Below, piece after piece: positions 46,101-57,190 of a stretch of 64,000 bases of DNA (position 1 is its first letter; the number at the start of each line of letters is the position of its first letter). The notes beneath the pieces are model-generated. The model was not told where the DNA came from, did not search any database, and worked only from the letters and a program-made list of their open reading frames with translations. This DNA is from Owenia fusiformis (taxonomy: Eukaryota > Annelida > Polychaeta > Sabellida > Oweniidae): assembly GCA_903813345.2 (NCBI GenBank), contig CAIIXF020000008.1:8208366-8272365 (forward strand). The letters run 5' to 3'. Both the position numbers and the translations under genes were made by a program.

Positions 46101-48149
46101 CAGAACTTCTACCCCCATAGGGTATATGTATACAAAATATGAATAAAATCGGGCCAACGGTATTTGAGTTATTGCCCGGACGGACGGACGGACGTACGGA
46201 TGGACGGACGTACGGACGGACGGACGGAGGCGTTCCCTATATCCCTCTGAACTTCGTTCAATGGGATAATGAACCTATATATTGATCAGAGATACCTTGA
46301 CATTGAGAATCTAATTTAGCTGCTACTTTAATGTACTATGAGTACTACTCACACGCAGCAAGCGGACTTGTTTAATATCCACATCAACTCAAAAAATGTC
46401 ACCAAGATAGAGATGGCTCTGCAAAATAATAAAATGGTGAAAAATAAATTATAATGCGTTGTTGTTCATCCTTAAAGTTGCAACAATTAGTGCAGAGGGG
46501 CCATTCAACGATCATGGACCAGTGTCAAAATATATTTAAGTTTGAATATTTCATCAACACTTACATCTATTTTTCTACAAAGAAACCCCCTAGATAAACA
46601 TTATATCAGTTGATATTCCTCTCGAAACATGGTGTATTTCCCCTTTTTGAAGCTTTGAACTGAATTTACACTTCTTAATGCTGAAATTGATAGTTTATCC
46701 ATACATTTTAAGAAAATAAGCCAAATGTTGCCTTGATAGGTCAAAAAAAGTTAAAATGTTCGTATTTTCTCTCTACAGGCCTTGTTGCCACTTTAATTCA
46801 AAGGCCCAATTAAATAGCTGTAATTGTCAATATCCCTTTAATATATTTATTAATTTCATAATAATATTTAACTTACACAATTAATTGACTTAGACTAAAA
46901 CATTTTCTTGTAAAAATATCAGAGCTTGAAAATAAGTTTTCTCCTATAGATAGCAATATGACAAGTTATTATTTACCTTCTACATGGTTTGCAAAAGGTT
47001 TATGTCCAAAGTCAATTAACTAAGTAAATTGAGAATCAGAAATATTTTAGGATTAGCGAACAAAAAATTTAAACATTATTTTTTAGAGAAAAAAATGAAA
47101 ATACCCAATACATCAAGATCTCATTAATACCTTCAGAGTTATGCTAAAAATATATGTAAATATTATCATGTCACTATATTGTACCATTAAAAACAAATAA
47201 AAGAAATGGTACATTTTGGAGTATGATACTCCGGCGCCGTTTTCAATAGCTTTTACTCTTAGCGTTGTTGGACTTCAAACAGAAGTTAAAGTTACCCGCA
47301 AATGATATATCCATTGCATGGAGTAGTAGTTTCTTTGATAAAGCGAAGCATATGAGTAAAAATGAATTGTGTGGATTTCCTAGTGTTTCTATGCAAAATA
47401 GTACGCTCCGTCACAGCGAACAAATTTTTCGATACCAGCCTGTGATTATGCCTTTTAACCATTTAGAAGTGATAAAATAGGTAGCTTGAAAGTGTGAAAT
47501 AATTTAGTGTAATTTGAAAATATTTTGTATACTACAAAATAACATTTTGCAAATATACTTACATCAAATACCATCCGACATAGAAAAACTGGCTCAAATC
47601 CCTTAGGATTTCTATAGTACTGCCCCATAATCCTGAAAGCACAAAGGATAACAATTAAAATAATCTGATGAATTTCTGAAGATACATGTACAGTATGATA
47701 TATTTGCAAATTGTAAGTGACATAATTCCTGAGAGCTCTACATGTATCATCTAGCAAACATTTTAAGCCCCCTGATATAAATGGTTGATAACAAATTGAG
47801 AGCATGTCAAAAAGTGTCCGTTCTATAGTGGACCACCCTGTATTAGCCCCCTCTTTTTGCAAAAAGCTTCCATAATTAATGTACATATTCAGTGCACGAA
47901 TGTACATTCTGGACGTGACTGAAGGGTCTATCTGCCTTGAATTACAAGGTAATCACATCCATCTCTGCGAACAAGTAGTTACAATACTAAGATTTATGGA
48001 TATATATGTGACACTTTTTATTATGTGTCTAGATTTGATTTACCTATTGCAGTTAAGATTCCCCAACAGCGAGATATTGCTGTGATATAACGTAATGGAC
48101 AAGGCCTGGTATCTTCACTCCCCCTAACTGAGAGTCCATCTCTAGGCAT
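43115..48149 (-). CDS. TMEM72-like four-pass membrane protein (five coding exons)
   Basis: Coding exons on the minus strand are 48044-48149, 47563-47632, 46353-46418, 44666-44799 and 43115-43371. All have GT-AG junctions and compatible phases (1,2,2,1). They total 633 nt, or 210 aa plus stop. The start is the ATG at 48147-48149 (MPRDGLSVRG). Four hydrophobic segments are visible: around CWGILTAIGLWGS; FFYVGWYLIAISILVTFFEL; KTLLYLAFSIPCFLRGPAVL; and GIVSGLLLNILGIFYLV. Order and spacing, with GLLWIDEWKKTLLYLAFSI facing human [20 protein letters not shown], match vertebrate TMEM72. The C-terminal tail (about 70 residues, Gln/Thr/Asn-rich) is unlike the vertebrate tail. Its molecular function is unknown in the family. 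Introns hold large tandem repeats. Homology is by eye but supported by phase consistency. Confidence 0.75.
44086..44535. repeat. Tandem element with (GACA/GACG)n in a TMEM72-like intron
   Basis: Two copies of 'aaaagtgaatttcgc(g/t)agacaaaaat..gaccattttg..ataggagagc' are about 145 bp apart. They are followed by two 'agaggttttaaaa(c/t)gggccaattgt' copies, a GACAGACAGACAGACGGAC run, and the terminus 'gagtcattgcaatagctcaccgtgtgagct', which contains the small palindrome AGCTCACCGTGTGAGCT. Confidence 0.65.
45050..46270. repeat. Six-unit tandem repeat with (GGAC)n, ending GGGATAAT
   Basis: The phrase 'gtgtgccatgctta' recurs near 45092, 45226, 45361, 45517, 45653 and 45807. The units are about 135 or 155 bp, each with 'ttcacataccaaatatgaacaaaatcgctcc' and 'aaaatggcggccatttt'. 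Downstream are a (GGAC)n run (46177-46228) and 'tccctctgaacttcgttcaatgggataat', the reverse complement of the start of the 11933 element. Confidence 0.8.
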
Positions 48150-49837
48150 GTCTTTCTCTTCACTTGTTTGAAATAATCCAAATATTTCCTTTTGTTTCAC
48201 GTCATTGTTTCACACAGAGAGCATGATTGCCACGTGAGCCTATGTGGAGTTATAGCATAACACACCTTCCTAAATAAGTAATAATTTGGTAGGTTAGACA
48301 CAGCTGATAGTTTTCATTAGTAGGCAAAATCAGCTTGGAAATATGTTGTTAAAAAATATTCAAACTGAGGCACCTTCATACAAGGTGTTAACCATAGGCC
48401 CGGGAACATGTATAAAAGATTGAATCTGAGTTCCTTAAGCAAAACGATCCTGGAAAGCAAGTTGGGATCAAAGCATTGGTTGTATCCTTTGTGCCTGTGT
48501 GGGTGTGGTCACTGTTAGCAGAATCAGGGCTGACCATGAGGATGTGGTCCTTCCAAAGGGGGAATAGTGTAACGACTCTGGATAGCAAGTTGTTATAAGC
48601 CTCCATAGCTCAAGTGGTAGAGCATCAGTCTTTGGAACTAAGGGACCTAAGTTCAATTCTTTCAATTTCTGCATCTGGCATGTTGAACTATGGTCGATAG
48701 TTAGTCATTACTATATCTTTTCTTAGGTACATTGTAACTCAACTAATTTTTTTATATATGTTCCGGGGCTTATGGTATAAACACACAAAATGTCACCACC
48801 TGCCATTTAGGTAGGTATGAAATATTTCGAGAAAAATGTGTGACAAATACGGTATCGGCATGAAAAGTCCGAACAAAATGCCTTCTTTTTATTTGCGGCG
48901 TTTGTTTTTTGGCTGTATCGGTGATCACTTTTTAGAAGTTTTTCCACAGAAATCAGAAGAAGAATCAGGTAAAATGCGTATTTGCGTGACATATTTTCAT
49001 TTTTGATAGCAATATTTGCGTGTAATATTTAACTTATTTCAACCGTCAAATTCCTCCATTCAGTTCCCGGCATGCACCAGTCATAAGGGAAATCCCTGGG
49101 GAATTCCCCTTCCGATATTTTGAAAATTGCTGACATATTTCCGATGTAAAAACTAAAATCTCTTCGTTCTGCCGATAAACCCATACAATTGGCAATCTAA
49201 CAACATAAAAAGAATTCTAAAATACTCTGTATCGAGGTAGGTCATTTAATAGTGCAATGCGTAGTTCATTCTCCGACATTGTAGAAAGACAGGCTTACCA
49301 ATGAATCGGGCATACGACCACAATCTAAAGGGGTCGTAGGATGCGATAAATAGACAATGAGATAAGTACTGGCTTATTAGAGAATCAAAATATTCAACAA
49401 GAAGTTTTATTTTATAACGATACTTAGCATTAATAGTAAATATACCAAACTTGATTAAATTATAAAATTTAAGGGTCAATTATCACCCACGAAAACCTAA
49501 GAATAATTTTTCATGGAGCCATTTCCCACCAAATTGAGACAGATTTGCATAATTTTTTAACTTTTAAACCTTTAATTAAATATCATTATATGCTTAACAC
49601 GAGAAATAAAGCTGAACCTACAAGATGAATGAGTTAATCAGCCCGGTAGAGTTGTCTAATATTTCCTATTTTATTTTCAGTCAAATGTCTTATAGATGGC
49701 GCATTTCACTGAACGAAATGGATCTGGGATGATAACCCGGGATTGAAAGGTTCCAGGTCTCTGCGGGGGCTCTCTGCTGGATACTCACAATCCTTTGTGA
49801 TTCAATCTCCCGGGTCAATCTCCTATATATCTCAGTA
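48150..49837. other. Gene-poor spacer upstream of the TMEM72-like gene
   Basis: Should contain the TMEM72-like promoter, which cannot be placed. A short GTCACCACC-family fragment lies near 48785. No coding frame is supported. Confidence 0.45.
48598..48680 (+). repeat. tRNA-derived SINE-like fragment
   Basis: TAGCTCAAGTGGTAGAGCAT fits a polymerase III A box and D arm. AGTTCAATTC, 40 bases on, fits a B box. The acceptor ends do not pair and no proper anticodon arm forms, so this is not a functional tRNA gene but a likely SINE head or tRNA relic. Confidence 0.45.
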
Positions 49838-51599
49838 CAGGCCCGTAAGACACTTTTCTCTAAGGGGGGTGCGGTTTTTGCTTACTAAAGAGAATATAAA
49901 ATTGTCAATTTTTTTGCCGCGTAAATCAAATCGCGCAAGACAGAGGGGGGGGGGGGGGGGGGGTCAGTTACTCCCTATATTGGTTTGGAATTAACAAATG
50001 CAACTTCCAAACGTTCCAATTGTTTTGTGGGGGGGTGAGGAGCAGTCCACTCTCCCTAGAAAATTTTACAGTTTTGAGATGCTATTTGGTGCTTTCTGGG
50101 CACTTTCAAAGTGTAAGTTTCTAAGTAGTTCGCCACCACCACAAGAATAAGAGTTGAGTGAATAAAAACCGAACATTCAGGGGGGTATGGGGGTTCTCCC
50201 CCAGGAAAATTTTGAAATTTGGTTGTATGTGGAGCGAATTTGCAACCATCTGGTAAGCCTGTGCGTTATGAGTAAGAAAAATGTGATTTTTTTTTTCAAA
50301 TTCTTTTAGGGGTGTCAAAGAGGATGAGAGGGTGAAGTTGGGTGGGGTGCCAGTAGGGGAGCAAGAGGTTGTCCCCCAGAAACATTGACCATATCAAGGT
50401 GCTATTTGATGATGTCTGGGCACTTAAAAAATGTCTGAGACAATACATGAAATACAGAATATTTTATTTTGTTTTGTGGGGGATGTGAGGGGTGGCTAAC
50501 TCTCCTGAAAAATTTTACAATTTAAAGATTATATTTGGTGCTTCTGGGCACTTTTAAAGGTATTAGTCAATAAAAACATTGAAAAACAATCACAACTTTT
50601 TTCAAATTTTGTGGGTGTCAAAGGGGGGGGGGGAGGGGTGCCAGAGGGGGAGGTGGGGCTGGGGTGCCAGAGGGGGAGCAAGTGTTTGTCCCCCATATCA
50701 AAATTTACAACATCAAGGTGCTATTCGATGAAGTTTGGGCACTTTAAAAGTGTCTGAGCCTAAAAGCGCATATTTCCCAAGAAAATTTTACAATTATAAG
50801 ATGCTATTTGGTGCTTTCTGGGCACTTTCAAAATGTATGAGTCAATAAAAAAATTTGAAAAATCTCATTTTTTTTGGGGGGGGGGTGTTAAGGGGGGGGG
50901 GGGGCTGCCAGAGGGGGAGGTGGAGTGGGGATGCCAGAGGGCGAGTAAGTGTTAGTCTTCCAGAATCATTAACTTTATCAAGGAGCTATTTGATGATGTC
51001 TGGGCAATTTAAAAGTGTCTGAGACAATACATAAAACAAATTCAGAACTTTTTCATTGTTTTGTTTGGGGTGTGAGGGTTGGCCCACTCCCCCTAGAAAA
51101 TTTTACAATTTTATGACGCTATTTGGTGCTTTCTGGTCATTTTCAAATTGTATGAGTCAATTAAAGAATTTGAGAAAATCACAATTTTTTTGGGGGGGGG
51201 GGGGTCAAGGGGGGGGGCGCCAGAGGGGTGGGGGATTATGCAAGATGCAAGAGGGGGAGCAAGTCCCCCAGAAACACTAACTATATCAAGGAGCTATTTG
51301 ATGATGTCTGGGCACTTTAAAAGTGTCTGAGACAAACACTAAAATAAATTTAGAACTTTTCCATTGTTTTGTGGGGGGTGTGAGGGGTGGCCAATACCCC
51401 TAGAACATTTTACACTTTTAAGATACTATTTGGTGCTTTCTGGGTACTTTCAAAGTGTATGAGTCAATGAAAAAAAAATTACAAAAAAATTATTTTTCAA
51501 AAAAAAATTCTTTTCAAATTTTTTTTTTCAAATTTATTTTGGGGGGTAACAAAGGGGGGTGCGGTCGCACCCATCGCACCCCCCCATCTGACGGCCCTG
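49838..51599. mobile_element. 1.76-kb non-autonomous DNA element with internal G-run repeats and CAGTA target duplication
   Basis: The left end CAGGCCCGTAAGA and the right end, read inward as CAGGGCCGTCAGA, are 11/13 inverted repeats. CAGTA flanks both sides. The interior has about four units of about 310-330 bp with 'gaaaattttacaattttaagatgctatttggtgctttctgggcactttcaaa' and 'catcaaggtgctatttgatgatgtctgggcac', separated by runs of 8-20 G. No transposase frame is seen. Confidence 0.75.
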
Positions 51600-54202
51600 C
51601 AGTACTAGTTTAATTAGATAAATTGATTTAGCCGATCACTAGAGGCAGTATACATATAATTGTAATGATTTTAGAAAAATAACGGCCGTGACTCAATATC
51701 ATGATACATGTAACTCCAAGAAGAGACATGAAACCCAAAATTGTACCCAATCGAGACGGTGATAAGTTTTTATTATTTCATCTACAAGATGGAACTTTTC
51801 ACATGATGATCATGAAGAAGATTCATTTAATTCTTCTGTCAGATGGAATATTCCTTCATCGCTCATATTATTCCATGTCATTGTCTCGGTTGTACATTGA
51901 AATATTTGTGGAGTTGTACATGTAGGCCCTATCTGGATTTGAACACTTAGACAAGCTTTTCTGAAAAGAGTCACCTGGTATAACATTTAGGGCAATTTTC
52001 ATAAACTCACAGAGTTATTGCGTGTTTATCTCGGTACAATTTCTGAGATAACTTGTATGTTATAATTTTGAATCGGCTTTCAAGTCCATCCCCGGGGCCA
52101 ATCCCCATCCCATGTCGCGGAATATCGAAACCATAGAGTGCCTATTTCCGGAAATTGTGCACCATTGAATCAAAAAATTGATTATTTAACAAAAAATCTA
52201 TAAAAGTTTATTAATTTACAAGTTATCATAATAGAGGAATACAATACAAAAGTCTGCCTCATCCTGGCAGATCTGTAGTTTTGAGAAACATTTCGTATGG
52301 TGATAAATGTTCTAGGGAAATGAAATAAAGATCATTTTAGCATAATTATCATGCTAATTTTCTTTTGTATTATTGAGCAGCAAGCGCCAGAATAAAACAA
52401 ATGATGCTAAAGTTCCTGAAATGTAACGCCAAAAATTCAGATTATTAACAACAGCAGTAACGAAGGAAAGAATGTGTTTTGAAATTGAAACCAAGTGTAC
52501 TTAGCTGCATGCAGCAAAAAGATAGCAAATTCTAGAGTAAATGATACTGACTTGTTGGTAACTTGACACCAAATACAATCGAGGCTACAACCATAGTCAG
52601 AAGTTAGAAATCTTTGATACTTACATTTACACCGGGCATTTACATCCTCACTCTACGTTATGAAAAAGAAAAATCCAGTCAATCAAACGTTTACAATTGC
52701 CACTATACATTAAAAACATAAGGGGTTCTGGAGGGCCATGCGATCGCCAAGAGATGTTGATATCAAGATACTGAGTGTTGCAGACAACACACACACGCTA
52801 TAAAGTCAGGTTGCCCTGGAAACCAAAAGCAGCAGCATCAAAAGCATCGATGTAGGATACATGTACATGTACTTAGCACTTCTACTAAACATCATATGAG
52901 CAGATCTTTAGTTAAGAAACATGTTGAGCCGAGTATTTTACTATTAATAGAATTATTGAATGACAAAGAGGTACCACAGGATTATTTTGTATTAAACTAG
53001 AATACCAGATCGGATAAGATGAAACGGGACACTACCCAAAATGTGTTCCTATGAACTGTAAGTATATTTTAAAATCACTGGCAGGACGCCCATGGTAATT
53101 TGTCACGAAAGTAGGGATTCAAACTATCTCTAGACTATAAACTATAGATGTACGTTTTCGTACACAACAATTCTTTTTTTGCACAAACTCTTTACTTCGA
53201 TTTATCTTTTCCAGTAATTATGAGTCAGTAGTTACTAACGTAACACTATCGTGCCGCCTAACAAGTCAGCAGTTACATTGGTCACAGAATGGCACTTTTA
53301 ACTGTTTCATGTCAGGCTGAGGAATGAATTCGAAAAGCATGTGAGGAAAAGAAGAACTATAACATGTCAATTCTTGGGACTTTCTGAGGAAAATATTTCA
53401 GACTTTTGGATTGGATTTAAAAAAGAAAACAGCCTTAAAATACGAGAATGCGTGTTCAGTTGGTTATCTTGGCTCATTGCTGACTGGGTTTAATCGGAAT
53501 GAACATGTATTTTAGTAACCCACAAGGAGAAACCGAAACACCTACAGCCCTGTATCACGGGGAGTAAGTCAACCCCTCTTAAAAGGAAGGGGTAACTTAT
53601 TCCCCATGGTATAATGGCGGGGAGGGGGGGGGGTATAATTTGCAGGCAAAATGGCAATGCTAAACATGTATTTTAGTGTATGCAGACCTTTTAGTAATCA
53701 CGGTGGAAATGAGAGTGCTAATCAAAAAATAGTTTCCGATGAGTTTATAAAATAATCACCAATTTAATGAAGTAATTCTACAAGGCATGTACATGGAGAT
53801 TTATAGCCATAAATAATTATTTCTTTTGCGTTTGGCGGACATATTCACAATTTAATCAACAATCCAATCAACTCTGTAATGCAGCTGTAATACGATACTA
53901 AAGTTAGAATATTCAATTATTTGATTGTAATTATTCCGATTATTTTGTTTTCTTAATGTTACAATTTGTGCTATCATATTTCGAGATGTAAGTTTTTGCT
54001 ACGATGAAGAAAAGAAATATAAGATTTTTGCTCCCATTATTCTAACAATTCTCTATCTTATATTTTTATTCATAGACTATTTCATCATAAAACCACTTTC
54101 ATGTGGTTTGCCAATCGCCTTTATGGCATTATAAGCTAAGCTGAACAAATTAAAATCAAAATACAATTAATGTAAATGTATAATTGATATTCGCTGTTTC
54201 AG
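51600..54202. other. Spacer upstream of the LicD-like gene
   Basis: No supported gene. It has a GGGGAGTAAGTCAACCCC / GGGGTAACTTATTCCCC foldback (53558-53605) and a poly-G run near 53620. The 5' exon(s) of the LicD-like gene may lie here, since its coding exon has an acceptor at 54201-54202. Confidence 0.45.
53558..53605. repeat. Small hairpin GGGGAGTAAGT..ACTTATTCCCC
   Basis: The arms ACGGGGAGTAAGTCAACCCC and GGGGTAACTTATTCCCCATG are imperfect inverted repeats with an about 10-base loop. Confidence 0.5.
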
Positions 54203-54236
54203 AACACGATCCACATGATCCAAATACGACTTAAGA

Positions 54237-55307
54237 ATGTCGTTGATAGGATTGAGGCGGCGAAGGCTGATTGTGCTCATTGCGATATTCTGCATTGCAG
54301 TGCTGATTGTCTTTCTACATTTGGGGATGAAATCCAAGGGTGCCTTTCAAGATGGCCAGAAAAGCCTAGATGGACATGACCTGGTTGATAAACTTCAGCA
54401 TATATCAAACAGTCAACTGTTATTGAACCTGCTGGCTAACATCTCAAGTTATCTGGAACGTCCCGAACGTAGTACACAAATTGATGCTATGGCATCAACA
54501 TATAAACACTCATCTACAAAGAAAGCAGCTGCAACCAATAAACCACAAGAAATCAACCTGGATACTATCCCAGTGCAATTCAAACAAAGTATGACTCCAC
54601 GTCAGAAAATGATCCTCTTTGATTTGATGGATAAACTTGATAAAGTGATGACAGAGCAGAATATTTTATACCTTTTGTACGGTGGCTCCTTACTTGGCTC
54701 GTACCGTCATCATGATCTAATACCATGGGATGACGATATCGACATTTTCGTTCCTCTTGCGAAAAAGGAGGAACTAGTACGAGCAGTCGCAACCCTAGGA
54801 GACCATTATAAAATTGTGCCAGCTGGACCGAGAATGAAACTATTCTCTGATAAATCAAACAAGACCAGTAGATTCAGTTGGAAGTGGCCTTATGTAGATA
54901 TTTCATTTTATGCTGAAAACGCAACTCATATCATGGACAGTTCGAAAGAGTTTAAAAACTACATTTACCCTAAAAATGTGGTTTTCCCTCTACATCGGCG
55001 TCCCCTTGGGACTCTGATGTTATTTGCTCCAAAAGACACGTATGCAAATCTCAAACTCACATACACTACAATGAAAAATTGCCAATCATATTTTTATAGT
55101 CATATGCTAGAAAAACTAAGCAAAAATCCAAAGCTTAGTATGCCATGCTCAAACTTAAAGAGAGTTGTCCCATTTGTACATAGAACTCTAGCCAAGACTG
55201 GGATAAACGAGTCACTTTGGCTAAATGAGAAATTCATTCATAGTTATGTCATAAATGAGCCACAATATGCAATGACAGATCCATTTGGATTAGAATTAAT
55301 GCAGTGA
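54237..55307 (+). CDS. LicD/fukutin-type type II membrane protein
   Basis: A single open frame of 356 aa starts at the ATG at 54237, 34 bp after an acceptor (TTCGCTGTTTCAG). Residues about 9-29 (RLIVLIAIFCIAVLIVFLHL) form a signal anchor following Arg residues, so the domain should face the Golgi lumen. A stem follows to about residue 110. The LicD-type nucleotidyltransferase-fold region starts with MTPRQKMILFDLMDKLDKVM and has LYGGSLLGSYRHHDLIPWDD, then the acidic DDDIDIF metal-binding motif and KWPYVDISFYAEN, as in fukutin/FKRP and bacterial LicD proteins, which transfer phospho-sugars or phosphocholine. The specific substrate cannot be told. The C-terminus ends YAMTDPFGLELMQ. No breaks are seen. 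Confidence 0.85.
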   Translation: MSLIGLRRRRLIVLIAIFCIAVLIVFLHLGMKSKGAFQDGQKSLDGHDLVDKLQHISNSQLLLNLLANISSYLERPERSTQIDAMASTYKHSSTKKAAATNKPQEINLDTIPVQFKQSMTPRQKMILFDLMDKLDKVMTEQNILYLLYGGSLLGSYRHHDLIPWDDDIDIFVPLAKKEELVRAVATLGDHYKIVPAGPRMKLFSDKSNKTSRFSWKWPYVDISFYAENATHIMDSSKEFKNYIYPKNVVFPLHRRPLGTLMLFAPKDTYANLKLTYTTMKNCQSYFYSHMLEKLSKNPKLSMPCSNLKRVVPFVHRTLAKTGINESLWLNEKFIHSYVINEPQYAMTDPFGLELMQ

Positions 55308-55637
55308 AACCACTTTCATAGACATAAAAATCAATTATCACTTGTATTATGTATAACAACTTCGGAAAGAGGACATCTTGTAATGTTAGTGTAATATGCA
55401 CTGACTCATCAATTGTATTTGGTTTCTTGTAAACATTCTCAAATGGAATTTGATTTGATTTTTGTTTAGTAAGTTTTAGTGTAAGAAATATTTAATTTTA
55501 ATTTTCAAGTTGCACCATTTAAGTAATTGAAGGATGTACGTTTGTTAAAGAAACTATTTTTTTTAAATATCATCTCGCTGTCAAAACGTTGTTTTACCCA
55601 TTTCAAGTTGTTGGACATACTTCTTGAGATTTCTAGT

Positions 55638-55696
55638 CACGTGAAGTCACGTCACGTAACTTCCGTTGGATATCGCTTGTTATTTTCAGTCACGTG
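55638..55696. promoter_or_regulatory. Cluster of CACGTG/CACGT E-box-like sites
   Basis: GTCACGTGAAGTCACGTCACGTAAC (55636 onward) and a second CACGTG at 55691-55696 give four CACGT cores within 60 bp. This would suit bHLH-type or bZIP binding, but there is no neighbouring gene start I can identify. Confidence 0.3.
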
Positions 55697-55751
55697 TAGG
55701 ACATGGACCAATCAGAGTGGTTGATTTAAAAAAGTAACTTGTTAATGAGAG

Positions 55752-55784
55752 CTGAGACTAACTAAAATTTTATGTTAGTCTCAG
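55752..55784. repeat. Perfect 11-bp stem hairpin CTGAGACTAAC
   Basis: CTGAGACTAAC at 55752-55762 and GTTAGTCTCAG at 55774-55784 are perfect reverse complements with an 11-base AT loop. Confidence 0.6.
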
Positions 55785-56539
55785 ATGAGAGTAAAGGTTT
55801 ATCTTAGTTTTTATCTATTTCAGGGGTTTTTGTTTTAATTTTTTGAATACTATTTGCTAAATGAACCAAAATTTCCTCTCTCTTTGAATTTCGTTCGATC
55901 ACTTCAGAATGAGTATAATGTCAGTATTCTGCTGATGTTTGGTGCATCTGTACTTCTTATACATATACGTACAGTATGTTGGCTATTAAACAATAAGATG
56001 AAAATTGTGAAATATGATGGCGCCATTTCCAAACTTTACGATCGGGTGATTTTTGTAAACAGTCAACCTTGAATGTATTGATGTTTGCAAACCAGGAAAT
56101 GAAACAAATATGTTTATAATCATCGTGTTTTTGCTTCATATTGTAAAATAAAACATATCATAAAAATTATTGTTGTTGTTGTTGTTGTTTAAAGGACTCT
56201 CTAAACACGATATACGGTGACATACAAGTACTTAAACAAACAGTAGAACATTTGAAGTACAATTAAACATTACTAGGACTGTGGACTTTCATTTGGATCA
56301 CCTTAAAGAAAAATAACATAACATTACACTTGACAACAATAATTGTACATTAAAACTGGCAGAGGAAATAAACAAAATGATCTATTTTTTCTCAATAAGC
56401 GTCGTGTCCCTTCTGAGCTTGCTAAAATGAGTGAATTCTCAATCTAATATCACCCTTTGCATTCGTTCGACTTCGCTTCTAAAAAGAGTTGATACATTTG
56501 CTGCTTGATCCATTTGCTCGTGACATACGGGTAAAATAT

Positions 56540-57190
56540 TTGGACAAAACAAAATCGTTATACATTGACCAATAGTGTATATAAACATAATACATATTCA
56601 ATGTTATCATATATGGATGAGCAGGCCCGTAGCCAGGATTTGCCAAGGGGGGGGGGGTCAATTTTCAAAAATTTCCAGGGGGGTTCACATTTGACAATTT
56701 TGGCCCAAATTAGGCTAAAATCACTAGAGAAGTGCTCAAAATGGTCAAAAACGGCATGATTTTGAAAGAATCTTTGGCCAGGGGGGGGGGGGTTCGCCCG
56801 AACCCTGCGAACCCCCCCTGGCTACGGGCCTGGTGAGAATTGATTTAAAAAGGGACTATTACAATCCTCGCCAAAGTAATTGGAAATACTAGTATAAAAT
56901 GACAATAATTTAAGTAATATCTTAAACATAATATATGTTCAATGTTATTCATAAATATGGGTGAGAATTGATATAAACCAAAATGGGTCTAGTAACACCC
57001 TTGCCATGCTAAAGTAATGGGAAATATAAAATGTACAAAAGTAACAATATAATTAAGGGAATATATCTATAAAAGTGACAATAATTAGGCAATATTTATG
57101 CATGGGCTACCAAAATCATTATACATTGACCAAAAGTGTATATAAACAGAATATATTATTCAATGTTATTCATAAATATGAGTGAGAAGT
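56540..57190. repeat. Degenerate local tandem duplication
   Basis: The phrase 'atattcaatgttatt(c)ataaatatgggtgagaattgat' occurs three times (about 56595, interrupted; 56935; 57155). 'tatacattgaccaa(t/a)agtgtatataaaca' occurs twice (56557; 57119). The first copy carries the MITE at 56622-56832. Confidence 0.6.
56622..56832. mobile_element. 211-bp MITE with perfect CAGGCCCGTAGCCAGG inverted ends
   Basis: CAGGCCCGTAGCCAGG at the left and CCTGGCTACGGGCCTG at the right are exact reverse complements, with G-runs just inside each end. Flanks ATGAG / GTGAG suggest a 5-bp target duplication. It is non-coding. Confidence 0.85.

Larger units (their letters stand above)
55308..56540. other. 3' flank of the LicD-like gene
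   Basis: AT-rich with the sites above, an AATAAA at 56147 and a short (GTT)n microsatellite at 56170-56189. No coding frame is supported. Confidence 0.45.

Noticed and set aside
45050-46270. CRISPR-like array
   Set aside because: The units are continuous, degenerate tandem repeats without unique spacers, in a eukaryotic intron.
47455-47907. Minus-strand 150-residue frame
   Set aside because: It overlaps a TMEM72-like exon in a different frame; only 47563-47632 has splice sites and family similarity.
48598-48680. A functional tRNA gene
   Set aside because: A- and B-box-like motifs are present, but the acceptor stem does not pair and the anticodon arm is poor.
51056-51330. Gly-rich plus-strand frames
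   Set aside because: They are translations of G-runs inside the 49838-51599 mobile element.
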